NCBI GenBank assembly: GCA_031002005.1
Contig: CM061919.1
Location: 229,240,461 to 229,304,460, forward strand
Length of the DNA stretch: 64,000 bases
Direction: 5' to 3'
DNA from: Vandiemenella viatica
Lineage: Eukaryota > Arthropoda > Insecta > Orthoptera > Morabidae
Shown: in pieces, positions 35,990 through 48,300 of the stretch
Layout: each line of letters begins with the position of its first letter
Numbering within the stretch: the stretch's first letter is position 1
Made by a program: the position numbers and the translations under genes
The notes under the pieces: generated by a model
Told to the model about the DNA's origin: nothing
What the model saw: only the letters and a program-made list of their open reading frames with translations
Databases searched by the model: none

Positions 35990-36504
35990 GGGAATTTGAA
36001 TATATCATGCGTAGACTGGAAAGAAATAGGATAAATAATACAAGAGAGCAGATATTTGCATTAATATTAGGAAGTCTGCATTAGGCATTAAGCACATTCA
36101 TAGAAAAATAAGGTTATTGTGAAATTATATGGTAGAGTGAAATCACTTGTTCCAGGCATAATGTGTAAATACCATGGAATATAATTTGATAATAAACTTA
36201 ACTGGACAGGAGACATTGCTTCAGTGGTCTTGTACATATTGGAGATGGTGACGGGCATATGTACAAATTAACTAAATGGACTGAAATAGAAAACTGTGGT
36301 CAGGCCCATGCTTTAGTATATTGGGGTAGTATGGTAGTCACATTATGGATTACTAATACAGGAGATGATATGGTTGCCAAGGAGAACAGATAGCTTTATC
36401 TGCAAAAACTATTGTAGAAAACAATCAGTGAATGATGCAATAAAGGGGTTGGAATGGGAATCTTTGAAAGACAGGAGGTGGGTGAAGAGGTAGGGTTTAC
36501 CTAA
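35990..36504 (+). mobile_element. LINE reverse transcriptase C-terminal part, interrupted
   Basis: KYHGI (stop) FDNKLNWTGDIAS at about 36167-36220 is the YLGVxLDxKLNWxxHI block. VVRPMLxYIGVVW follows at about 36298-36335, then LEWESLKDRRWVK at about 36449-36490. A Harbinger-like element interrupts it at 36505; the 3' end resumes at 37534. Confidence 0.65.
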
Positions 36505-37530
36505 AGCCTGGTACACACACTCATGTTTGTCAATCGTTTTGCTTGTAGTCTCAAGTTGTAATGCAAGGCGGAGCGATTCACGGAACACAGCTGAGCCCAT
36601 AGACTCTCTGTTTTCTACTTTATTTTGCTGTCAGTTACAAAATGTAAATATGGCTGACTTATAGAAATTAGCTGTTTCCACAGCTATTTTTCTGATAATA
36701 AGAAAGAAAAAAAGAACAGAATTTGAGAGAAATGGTCAAAACATTGGTTATTTAAGAGAACAGAATTTAGTCACATTAATTTACTAAATGAATGGAAGTG
36801 AGAACCTAAAGATTAGTTTAGTTATGTTCGCATGAGCCAAGAAACCTACTTCAAGTTACTGTCAATGGTGACTTCCACTTATTAAAAGGCAAGACACTAG
36901 AATGAGAAATGCATCATGAACATCTTAATGCTACATTGCATTTTCTTTAGTAACAGGTAGATGTTACAATATTCAATCTTCTGATAAGAAACAGCAGCAT
37001 GTCAAAATACCAAATCTTTGGCGTTTCCATGTCTTCGGCACCAGACCCAAATCTACGCGATTCATTATATTTTATCTGTACCTTTCAAAAGCGAGTTCTT
37101 AATGAATTAATTTATTCATAACTGATTCTTTATTTGCCTATTGATCAACTTCTTTCATTTTATTGATAGGAATATAATATGCAGCACTTTTTTCTTTTTG
37201 TTTAAATAATCTTTACTTTTGATTTTCCACAGACACTCATTTTGTCTGCATAAATTAACAAATCAATTAATTCAGTGAGAAATTCATGCAACATTAGTCT
37301 AATATCTGCCATACAAAATGGAAGTATGCACACTTGCCTTTTCGCTGGACGAAAAGGTAGAACACACACGTAAAATCAAGAGCAATTTGAATGTCTTCAA
37401 GCCAAACAATTGACAGAACACAACGATTAAGTCGATCAACTTGTCCCCACATACTCTCAATTTTGCATTACAACTTGAGATTGTACAAGCAAAACAATTG
37501 TCAAACATGAGTGTGTGTGTGTGCCAATCT
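36505..37530 (+). mobile_element. PIF/Harbinger-like transposon inserted in a LINE
   Basis: The 1026-bp element has ~65-bp terminal inverted repeats (AGCCTGGTACACACACTCAT at the left; the inverted right end begins AGATTGGCACACACACACAC). It is flanked by TAA at 36502-36504 and 37531-37533. A 3-bp TAA/TTA duplication is the PIF/Harbinger signature. From about 36650 a decayed frame suggests the transposase N-terminus (an ENLK...YVRMSQETY-like block), but stops and the lack of a DDE domain make it non-autonomous. Confidence 0.75.
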
Positions 37531-37533
37531 TAA

Positions 37534-37830
37534 GGCATTAGTTACTGTTGAGATATGAATGGATATTGATAAAATAATTAGAACTTTCAGATGTATGCAA
37601 AGAGATTATCATAACTAGAAACCAGTGCTATAATGGGAGTTAGAGACTGTAGCAAATTATCAAGAGCGCTGATAAATAAATTATATCAAATTGAAAGAAT
37701 TTAAAGTACAAATTTGTGTAATAGAAAATTAGCTATGTAGGCAAATTTCCACCACCGACTGTGCTCCATTATCATTAGTAATTATGATAACACTATATAT
37801 AAGACTGTAATGAGCAAAATCTCATTCCAT
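37534..37830 (+). mobile_element. LINE 3' end, continuation beyond the Harbinger insertion
   Basis: Contains GAATTTAAAGTACAAATTTG, GCTATGTAGGCAAATTTCC and CTGTGCTCCATTATCATTA, the same 3' UTR order as the plus-strand copy at 23453. It is the downstream half of the LINE at 35990-36504. Confidence 0.6.
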
Positions 37831-39462
37831 TAATTCTTATCAAGCATTCATTAATTTATTCAAGTATTGGACACGAAGAAGAAGATGACTTACTTAAAAT
37901 GAATTATATAATGAAATATTCTAGAAAAGGTATGAAATCATGCCAGGATAAATAAGCCTTTAAATAAATCCAAGGAAACTGCAGAATAGGTTAAGCCTAC
38001 AGTTATTCAGAGGACAACATGGAGATGTTAGGTAACCGGTAAATCTTTCATTTTGCCAGGCACAGGTATTCTTGATGGTTGCAGCCAAGGTGGAGTGAAA
38101 CAAAAGGGACTATTTCACTTGATAGAAGACACACTGGGACACAAAACCCAATCACATCATGGAAAGAGTGTCATTTGTGAATGTCAAGCAACAATGTATT
38201 TTGTAGAAACTGTTTTAAGTTGCACGCCTGTTTCTATTTGCACAACTTGAGCATTTTGGAGAAGGCAGGAATGCAAGGTACAATGGGATTGGCTGAGCAT
38301 TTCCATGCCGTCTCTGATGGCATACTGTGAGGTGCCACCACTTTCAACTTCGTTTATGGTATTTGCCTTCGTGTTTCATCTTTAGGGAACAGCGAACATC
38401 ATACTTTGGTTCAACGGCAATTACTACCATTAAAAATATATGCAGGTTCCTGCAGTTAATGCAGTATTTATGATAGGGAGCAATACAAGCTATTCAGTTT
38501 TTTTTTTTTTTTTTTTTTTCTTCTTCTTCTTCTTCTTAGTTTGTGGAATTGAAAGCAGTTATGTGCATCGGACACATGGAGACTTCATGGACTGGCAAAG
38601 TGTTATTTTTACCTAAAACATTGCGTTCGTATCACCAAGCCTGTAAGCAACCCAATGAGACAATCACAAGGAGATAATTGCTCGAATGATTAATTAAATG
38701 TCGAGCTTGCACAGAGTATAAGTATTTTAGGAAACTTTGTTTTTGTTTCAGATATAATGTCCAGTCACAACTTTTCATGTAAGAGAATATAGATATTGAT
38801 TTAATAATATTTCTGTTTTGTTTATTTCAGATTTTAATTATTTGTAAGACTTTTTGAAGTGCAGCATATTGGTTGAATAAATCTGGTTTTCTTAACCTGT
38901 TGCACAGGAAGCATAAGCCTTATGTTTTATAATGTACTTATGGATAATTTCATTTCACAACTTACTATTCATTTGTGAAATTTGGGAAATATTTAACTTT
39001 AAAGTATAATAATATTAAAAATTGAGAATATCCCATCTCCTTTGCATTCTTATTGGCTGATCTTAGAACAAATTTAATTAATATTAATTTTTGCTCACTT
39101 TTTTTTAATTCAGAATTATTGTGATGAGTAAAAAAATATTCTTTAACAAAATGGGGCAATACAAGATGGATTTTAATTACATTCCAGCCTGAATGTTTTT
39201 CTTAAATCGGAAAGTAGAGGATACTGGTTTTTGAAGACCCTACCATAGACTACTCCTGCCAAGTCATTTCTGATTATCTCAGAAGAAAAGATTTCTGCAA
39301 TGAAAACATGCTAAACCTGTTTTTGGAAAACAGTGTTTGTTTTGGCAGTCATTGTGAGAAGTTTCAAAAAGTATTTCCACAGACTCAAAAATTAAAATTT
39401 TGAACTGAAGTCTGAATTTATCAATAAAATTTAGATTCTAAGAAGCAGTTGAGCTAAGAATA
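37831..39462. other. Intergenic DNA with a T and TTC microsatellite
   Basis: A T run (about 38499-38519) continues into TTC repeats (to about 38537), which may be the tail of a minus-strand retroelement not otherwise readable. An open frame at 38053-38250 has no recognisable content. Confidence 0.35.
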
Positions 39463-40010
39463 CAGGGTTAGTCAAAATGATTGCAGTGATGTCAGAAAAT
39501 TACTACAGATTTATTATTTGACATAGACTTACAAGATTACACAGATATATAAACAAACTGTGAAAGTTTTTTGAGTGCCTACAGATGCTCAATATGTGCA
39601 CCTTTAGTGACTCTGCACACATCAAGTCTATAATGGATTAGTCATGCTGGGGATGCTGATCATCAGCTGATGTCATGGCCTCCTTGTTCGCCTGACCTAA
39701 CCCCCTGCGACTTCTTTGTTTGGGGTTTCGTAAAAGACACAATGTTAATGCCACCAGTACCAGTTGATCTGCCAGACCTGTTGGTTCACATCACCAATGC
39801 ATTTGCTCTCATTGACAGAGAAATGCTGCATCGGGTATGGGAAGACTTGATGTGTGCTTAGTCACTAAAGGTGCACGTATCGAGCATTGGTAGACACTCA
39901 AAAAAACTTTCACACTTTGTTTATATATCTATGTAATCTTGTAAGTATATTTCAAATAATAAATCTGTAGTACTTTTCTGAAATCACTGCAAGCATTTTG
40001 ACTAGCCCTG
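39463..40010 (+). mobile_element. Internally deleted Tc1/mariner-superfamily element with long terminal repeats
   Basis: The 548-bp element is flanked by TA (39461-39462, 40011-40012). Its ends are inverted repeats of about 150 bp at roughly 90% identity: left CAGGGTTAGTCAAAATGATT, inverted right CAGGGCTAGTCAAAATGCTT. Between them lies only the end of a DDE transposase (39670-39861): WPPCSPDLTPCDFFVWGFVK, then MPPVPVDLPDL and REMLHRVWEDL. SPDLTPCDFF carries the third catalytic Asp. The first two catalytic Asp residues are deleted. Confidence 0.85.
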
Positions 40011-40438
40011 TATTTAATCACAATATGCTAACAGAAGTAACAATATAACATCTGCATAAAATACAACACAATGCATTCATTTTCCATGAATGCCAATATA
40101 AGAGATTAAAAACAGTAATAAAACCTGAATATTGAAGGTATTGACAGCACTTTTTTGGATAGGTTAATGGAGCTATGGCTGTCGGGAATTGAAATTCTGT
40201 TTCTGTTTATATCATTCATTTTGACTAAATTTTAGTGAAATTTTCTGCAATAATCTAAATGAATCATAAGTTAATCCCTTAGTTTAGTTTAAAAAATACA
40301 TGTTTCACTAACAAAATAACACAGAATACTTTAAAATAAAACTTACAATATTCACCCACAGTTGACTTCACTACAGAAGCACTTAATAACATTGAGATAA
40401 TGGCAGGTTGTTCATTCTATAAACATATTAAAATTGTC
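40011..40438. other. Intergenic DNA, nothing recognised
   Basis: AT-rich spacer between the mariner-type element and the palindrome. Confidence 0.3.
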
Positions 40439-40510
40439 GACAGGAATTCTTCACGGGTCTTCTGCCGGATAAGATCTTATCCGGCAGAAGACCCGTGAGG
40501 AATTCCTGTC
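40439..40510. repeat. 72-bp palindrome without spacer
   Basis: Arms 40439-40474 and 40475-40510 are reverse complements in 35 of 36 positions, with the centre in GATC. The arm reads GACAGGAATTC, then CACGGGTCTTCTGCCGGATA. It could extrude as a cruciform or fold as an RNA hairpin. It may be the joined inverted ends of a small transposable element. No protein or RNA function is implied. Confidence 0.9.
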
Positions 40511-40739
40511 TACCATACGCCGGGAAAAACTTAATTGTCACATATTAAAATTGTAACTGGGAAAAATCTGTACATTAAGGTAGTTTTGAAAAAAATGAGT
40601 TTGAGGAATTGTTAACAAACTAGAGAGATGAAACTGATTTTTTTTTTAGTGTATCTGTCCGTTTGGATGAACACAATTAATGCAAAAACTACTGGTCGGT
40701 TTACATGTTTTTTTTTTTTTTTTTTTTTTAGTTATGTAC

Positions 40740-41440
40740 AGCCGATGCTTTTGGAAGTAAAATATTATATGTTTCATTTTGAAGACTGCAACACTCCAAA
40801 GAATCTAGGAGTGACTCTTGACATCCATTATATTCAGGAAACACTGCATGAATTCCAATCTGAAAGTTTCCACCAGGAGCAACAATCTCCTCAGAAAATT
40901 GTCTGGATTATAGTAGGGTAGCTAATCTGAAACCATCCAAACTTCTGCCTTAGCACTATGTTGCTGTATGGTAGAACATAGCTCTGAACGACACCTGCAG
41001 AATCATAACAGGCTGTTAAGATCCACTCTAGTCAAATGGCTCCACCACCCTGCAGGAATAGCTCCACCTTCAATCTGAAAAGAATAAGCAACCAAACAAG
41101 GAAAGGAGATCATGAAAGAACTCATCCACTACTGGTACATGGGCATTTACCACACATGCAGCAACTGCAAAAGCCAGGTTACAATTGTGGGAAGCTAGAT
41201 CTCCACTCCCTTCTGACTGAGGAAGATTGTCTGAAACTTTACCACCTGGCTTTCAGAAGGTACGGTTGATATAGAAGTCTTCCTCCATGATCAGGAGTGG
41301 GCAGATCCAAGGTTAATCTAACAAGATGGAGTTACACTGAGGTCGATAACATCAAGTGCAACTGTGGACAGGATGAAACTGTTCACCACATTCTCCTGTG
41401 TCGATCGTAGACAATATAAGTGTCGGCCGTCCAACCTGCT
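40740..41440 (+). mobile_element. LINE C-terminal region with zinc-knuckle end
   Basis: TPKNLGVTLDIHY (about 40795-40833) is the YLGVxLD block. ALNDTCRIITGC (about 40983-41016) and the following AGIAPP-like stretch are typical of the domain after the reverse transcriptase. CNCGQDETVHHILLC (about 41358-41402) is the closing zinc-knuckle. It is frameshifted throughout. Confidence 0.7.
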
Positions 41441-42464
41441 GCGAGGAAGTTGACTCGAATGAGGCCTCGGAAAATGCACCTGAAATGGCTAAGTTTTGAT
41501 CTAGTGCCTCATGCTTGTTATTGTGTAAATTTGTATGTTTCTGACACGAAATAAGTAAAATAAATTTTGAAGGGCTGTTGAAAAGCTGCGAAAATCAGCA
41601 TAAAATTATGTATAAATTTTATCCACTTTTTGTTGAACGCAATTTAGGCAAAAATTAAAAATTAAGGTAGCGTAGAGCCTATGGTGCTGAAAGGAAAATA
41701 TGATATGTTTCGTTTTGATGCGACGTCAAAATTTTTAGAAATTGAGCTAAAAGTATCCGCAAACTATACAGTAACCATTTAAATTATTTAAAGGTTAGTT
41801 ATTTCTCGCAGTCAAAGAGTAGGGGAGACCGGGGGAATGACGACACCTTAAGACATTTTCCATTTTGTATTTTTTACCTTATCTTTTTTGAAATTTGTGA
41901 TAGGATATAAAAATACCTTAAACCTTTTCCCATCGATTACCTAATGTACTTTAGTTAAAATATAAGGGAAGTATTTAAAAAAAAAAAAAAAACAAAAAAA
42001 AAACAAACAAACAAACTTTTATGTGAATGCTACCATTCTGTCGGTATTTCCCTGGGCACCCGGGAAACACCGACATGCCTACTGGGTAATATCGACATGG
42101 TTTGATTATTGGGAAGTGATAAGCTGAATCACGAGGAAATTAGAAATTCTTATTTCGTATCAAATTATTCAGACAATTACACAATGTTTAGATCTAATGG
42201 AAATGACAATTCAACAATGTAGACCTAGGTTTACTCAAAAGTAAATTTTGAGGTTAGTATGTGTTTTTTTTCTATGATAATTTTTTTTTAATTTGTCATA
42301 AAACAAACGAAGCTTAAAATCTTAAACATTGAGCCAACCCTTAAACTAATACTAGACCATATGTAATCAGATCAATCAATATGAATATAAAAAATTAGTA
42401 AACAATATGTAAAAATCAAATTTAAAAAAATTCAAGTAACATAGTCAATGGGCATTAAAATTTA

Positions 42465-43830
42465 TCTATTTCGTCATGCAAAAATCACAAGTATAATTTT
42501 CTGCTGTATCGCAACCACTGCAATCAGCATGAGCCCACTTGCCACAAAACACACATCTAAACCAGAGCTCAGAACTACCTAATTCACCACATACTAAACA
42601 GGTCTCTGTGTCTTCCATAAACAAATCAACGGTGTCACAACCATCATCACCACCACATACACTGACTCATCTATGTCCTCTTCTGAAGAAGTTTCCTCAA
42701 AAGATATTTTACTTTTTCCATCCATTTTGCATCTTTCTTTCTTTCCATCTTTCATCAAAATTTTAGTGATGTCTCCCATGTGATTGTATAACAGTTTTTC
42801 TAATTTTATCTTAGCTTTCACCTCCTTTTCCTTCTTTTTTTTTTTTCTTAACTTCCAAAAGTTCAGCTTTCATTAGAGTTGCGGTAAGAATTCTAGAGTG
42901 CTTCTTTTTTTCATCGTTCGGCATTGACCAGCTTCGTTGCGATACAAATGCAGGGGAGAAATTAATTTAAGTTTTCCCTCAAATTCAGCTGTATTTTCCT
43001 CATGATTTTTCCCTGAGGCTGGTTTTCTTTTCTTTGGTTTAGAATTCGATTCACCTCCAACAGTGAACCCTGACCCTCCAGGAACTGGAACTTCATACAC
43101 ACCAGTCAAATTCAATTGGCGATGAGAGTCTAATTTTTCTGTACTGTTCTTCGCAGGCTCTTCATTGACAGCTTTATCATCATCTTGTTGATCCATTTTA
43201 TCAGTTGTTAATTCATTTGCATTGTCTTGAGTTACTGGAGTTTGAATATCTGCTTCAGGAATGAAGTCAAGTTCAGTTAATTTTTCAGAAATGAACGATA
43301 AAATTCCTGCTGCTCTGAAGCCTGAAACTCCTTTGTCCATCGTTGCTACCTTCATGTAAGCTACATTAAAAATAGAAGCTATATCATAAACTGTTATCTT
43401 CTGCAATACGTTGACCCTTAAGTATCTGTCACATTCGGTGTTAAATGCGTGTTTAAGTGGACCATAAACAGTCAGATCCAGAGGCTGTAATCTGTGTGAT
43501 GTATCTGGGGGTATGGATACAACTTTGATATGATTGGCCCTACAGAATTCGAAGCTGTCTAAAGTTATGTAGCTACCATGGTTATGAAAGATCAACAGCA
43601 CTGGATCCTCGCTAAGTTTCATTCGTGAGCATCTGTAAATGGCACCTGCTAGTCCATCTCTTTCTAAGTGAAGAGACATTCGTTTGCGTGGAAATATAAA
43701 CGTATGGTGTGGAAATTGATTTTCTAACCAAGGCTGGTTTATCAGTAGAATTTGACTTCAAACGGTCATGTAATGTAATTCTTGTAATATTTAACTCCAC
43801 CGCTACACCATGTCGGTATTTCCCCACAGA
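42465..43830 (-). pseudogene. Pogo-like transposase, decayed and internally deleted
   Basis: On the minus strand, 43827-43612 keeps an N-terminal helix-turn-helix piece (VAVELNITRITLHDRLK). A frame change leads into 43679-42873, which encodes the C-terminal half of the DDE domain: VLLIFHNHGSYITLDSFEFC and IPPDTSHRLQPLDLTVYGPL. In the family the first block reads LLLDNHxSH; here the catalytic Asp is His. About 200 residues with the first catalytic Asp are missing. Past a stop the frame resumes near 42610 with a zinc-finger end (CLVCGE, FRCVFCGKWAHADCSGC) as in other insect pogo-group proteins. Confidence 0.85.
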
Positions 43831-43975
43831 GAGATGTCGACTTTACCCCGGTGAACAATAAAAAATGTCCGCGAAGCTAACCTGTTCACTAACAGCCAAC
43901 AAAGAATACACTAAAATGTTCGCTAAATTGTATTCTTTCTAAAGACTTAACCAGTCAGAATAATCGAAGGCAATA

Positions 43976-44150
43976 GCGCAATCACTGGGACTCATCAAGG
44001 AATTGTCGTTTTGGTTTGAAAACTGTTGCACATGTTCGTTTGGTGATACTGTTTAATATATGTTGCTCTTAGAGGTGTAAACTGTATAGATACAAACTTC
44101 ACTCGAAAAGTTCCGTAACGCTATACCGCGAGCGACTGGGAGAAGCCTTA
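43976..44150. repeat. Left arm of an inner ~175-bp inverted repeat
   Basis: CGCAATCACTGGGACTCATC and, further in, TTCGTTTGGTGATACTGT and AACGCTATACCGCGAGCGAC are the inverse of 50545-50722 with roughly 85% identity. It lies just upstream of the transposase start on its strand. It may be the terminus of a second transposon nested in the pogo-like element. Confidence 0.8.
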
Positions 44151-45332
44151 TAAGGAAGTTTAATGACCATGCACACGTTCTTTGAATGATATTATTTGGG
44201 AATATGTTGTTATAAAAGTATAAATATGGAAAAGATTACACACTAAAAAAAAACTTGGAACCGTAAGCGAACGCTGGTTGCCTCATTTACGTACACGTAC
44301 GCGACGTCCAACGATAACTCGTAGGCCTACATCGTCAAGAATCATATCCGCATGTTATTTCCAAGATGTTAATATTCTACGGCATTTATCAAAGTAGGTT
44401 GCGGCAATATTAACGTAGCTTATGTTCAGGTTGACAGTGCGGCAATATGCTTGTTCCAGCATTAGGTCGAAGGAATTTTTTTTTTTTATAGTTGAAAAGC
44501 AGTCTGTACAAAAATGGCGTCCGGTTGTTGTTAAAGCATAATTCGCCAGAAATTTGGATTTATTAAACACTAGCTGTTACCCGCGACTTCGTACGCGTGG
44601 ACTTGGAGTTTCAATTCCAGAATTGGATATAGAAAACTGTTAGTAACGTAAGATTTGTCCCAAACAACACCGAGTCGACATAATATGATGGAAAGCCATC
44701 ATTATATCATCCTATCATCTAATCTGTCTCATGAAGAGAATCAATTTACAACATATTTAAAAACAGAAAAGTAAGCGAAGGTGCGGGGATGTGTGTGTGT
44801 GTGTGTGTGGAGGGGGGGGGGGGGGGTTAACTGATGGCAGCTTTATTTCAGCTTGGTTTTTTTCTTCTTTATTCAACATGAGCATCTGAATCATATAATC
44901 TAATAGCAGCACATTGTCTTCTAGACCTGCACCTTAGCCAGGTTTACGTCCGTAAGGCATGTCAAAAAGGAAGACAAATTGGTGCCAGAAACTTTTATAC
45001 AGACACAAATGAATAGTACAGTGCAGAGCAAATTGACTTCTATACTAAATAATAAGTTTTGTTTCTTATCGAAATTTATTAATAAATCAAACACTAACAG
45101 ATTGCGTGACTGAGCAACCAACGTAACATTACAGACTAACACACGAATCTGTCTGTCTTTCATCATTCGATAAGTTCTTAAAATTTCGTGACTAAAACTG
45201 TTATTCATGCCGAAAAAATGTCCTGTGTCCTTCCTACACTATTTCATTGTTAAATTCCATCAATATTGATATAGCCATTTAGTCGTCAAAACGTAACAAA
45301 AACACAGAAACTTACTTCCACATTTATAATAT
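44151..45332. other. Pogo-element interior with a fragment of another dispersed element
   Basis: At 44571 the motif CTAGCTGTTACCCGCGACTT starts a stretch related to the left end of the 368-bp-array elements but with a different body. It contains a TG microsatellite and G run (44791-44826). No coding content is supported. Confidence 0.45.
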
Positions 45333-48300
45333 AATAGCTGGTACCCACAAATTCGTTCGTGATTGTAAAGTATTCATATTGACAGCTGTAGACATCTAAC
45401 CACCATAGTGCACGATGGGAGACTCGATACTATTACCACACACAAATACCAGTCTTCTGCGCTATGTAGTTCCAGCAGCAAAGTAAAATTTACGGATACA
45501 CACAAGTCTTTGGATGAAATACGAAAATATTCATGATCGACCAATTTCGAACACCATATCTCACACACTCCCACAGTTACCGAAATTCGGCCAACGTTGT
45601 GATCGATGGGTGACTCTGTGTTACTACCACACAAAAAGCGCCGGTAATTTGCGATTGATAGTTTTCACTTAAAAGTGATACAACGTGACACATGCGTCTT
45701 TGGCAGAAATATGAAATTGCCGCAGGTCGACCATTTTATCCCCCATTTCTCCCACACCCCCATAACTACCGACATCTAACAACCATAGTGCACTACATGA
45801 GATACAATTCTACTACCATACACAAACACCAATGTTCTATGCTATGTAGTTGTGGCAGAAAAGTGACATATGCGGAGACAGTCGAAATTACGAAAATATC
45901 CTCGGTCGGCCACTTACAACCACCATATCTACCACAGTACCACAGTTTCTGAAAATTCGGCCGCTGTTGTGATCGAAAGGTGACTCTGTGCTACTACTAC
46001 ACACAAACGCCAGTTATCTGTGATCTATAGTTTTCGCTGAAAAGTGATACACCATGACACTTTTGTCTTTGGCAGGAGTATGAAATTGCCACAGGTCGAT
46101 CACTTTCAACCCCCATATCTCCCACACCCCCATAGCTACCGACATCTAACAACCATAGTGCACTACATGAGATACGATTCTACTACCAAACACAAACACC
46201 AATGCTCTATGCTATGTAGTTGTGGCAGAAAAGTGAGACATATGCGGAGAAAGTCGAAATACGAAAATATCCTTGGTCGGCCACTTACAACCACCATATC
46301 TACCACAGTACCACAGTTTCTGAAAATCGGCCGCTGTTGTGATCGAAAGGTGACTCTGTGCTACTACTACACACAAACGCCAGTTATCTGTGATCTATAG
46401 TTTTCGCTGAAAAGTGATACACCATGACACTTTTGTCTTTGGCAGAAGTATGAAATTGCCACAGGTCGATCACTTTCAACCCCCATATCTCCCACACCCC
46501 CATAGATACCGACATCTAACAACCATAGTGCACTACATGAGATACGATTCTACTACCAAACACAAACACCAATGCTCTATGCTATGTAGTTGTGGCAGAA
46601 AAGTGACATATGCGGATGACAGTCGAAATACGAAAATATCCTTGGTCGGCCACTTACAACCACCATATCTACCACAGTAACACAGTTTCTGAAAATTCGG
46701 CCGCTGTTGTGATCGAAAGGTGACTCTGTGCTACTACTACACACAAACGCCAGTTATCTGTGATCTATAGTTTTCGCTGAAAAGTGATACACCATGACAC
46801 TTATGTCTTTGGCAGAAGTATGAAATTGCCACAAGGTCGATCACTTTCAACCCCCATATCTCCCACACCCCCATAGCTACCGACATCTAACAACCATAGT
46901 GCACTACATGAGATACGATTCTACTACCAAACACAAACACCAATGCTCTATGCTATGTAGTTGTGGCAGAAAAGTGACATATGCGGAGACAGTCGAAATA
47001 CGAAAATATCCTTGGTCGGCCACTTACAACCACCATATCTACCACAGTAACACAGTTTCTGAAAATCGGCCGCTGTTGTGATCGAAAGGTGACTCTGTGC
47101 TACTACTACACACAAACGCCAGTTATCTGTGATCTATAGTTTTCGCTGAAAAGTGATACACCATGACACTTTTGTCTTTGGCAGAAGTATGAAATTGCCA
47201 CAGGTCGATCACTTTCAACCCCCATATCTCCCACACCCCCATAGCTACCGACATCTAACAACCATAGTGCACTACATGAGATACGATTCTACTACCATAC
47301 ACAAACACCAATGCTCTATGCTATGTAGTTGTGGCAGAAAAGTGACATATGCGGAGACAGTCGAAATACGAAAATATCCTTGGTCGGCCACTTACAACCA
47401 CCATATCTACCACAGTAACACAGTTTCTGAAAATTCGGCCGCTGTTGTGATCGAAAGGTGACTCTGTGCTACTACTACACACAAACGCCAGTTATCTGTG
47501 ATCTATAGTTTTCGCTGAAAAGTGATACACCATGACACTTTTGTCTTTGGCAGAAGTATGAAATTGCCACAGGTCGATCACTTTCAACCCCCATATCTCC
47601 CACACCCCCATAGCTACCGACATCTAACAACCATAGTGCACTACATGAGATACGATTCTACTACCAAACACAAACACCAATGCTCTATGCTATGTAGTTG
47701 TGGCAGAAAAGTAGACATATGCGGAGAAAGTCGAAATACGAAAATATCCTTGGTCGGCCACTTACAACCACCATATCTACCACAGTACCACAGTTTCTGA
47801 AAATTCGGCCGCTGTTGTGATCGAAAGGTGACTCTGTGCTACTACTACACACAAACACCAGTTATCTGTGATCTATAGTTTTCGCTGAAAAGTGATACAC
47901 CATGACACTTTTGTCTTTGGCAGGAAGTATGAAATTGCCACAGGTCGATCACTTTCAACCCCCATATCTCCCACACCCCCATAGCTACCGACATCTAACA
48001 ACCATAGTGCACTACATGAGATACGATTCTACTACCAAACACAAACACCAATGCTCTATGCTATGTAGTTGTGGCAGAAAAGTGACATATGCGGAGACAG
48101 TCGAAATACGAAAATATCCTTGGTCGGCCACTTACAACCACCATATCTACCACAGTAACACAGTTTCTGAAATTCGGCCGCTGTTGTGATCGAAAGGTGA
48201 CTCTGTGCTACTACTACACACAAACACCAGTTATCTGTGATCTATAGTTTTCGCTGAAAAGTGATACACCATGACACTTTTGTCTTTGGCAGAAGTATGA

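Noticed and set aside
38053..38250. 65-codon frame with a CSQGGVKQKGLF start
   Set aside because: No splice sites in phase, no recognisable domain, no neighbour context.
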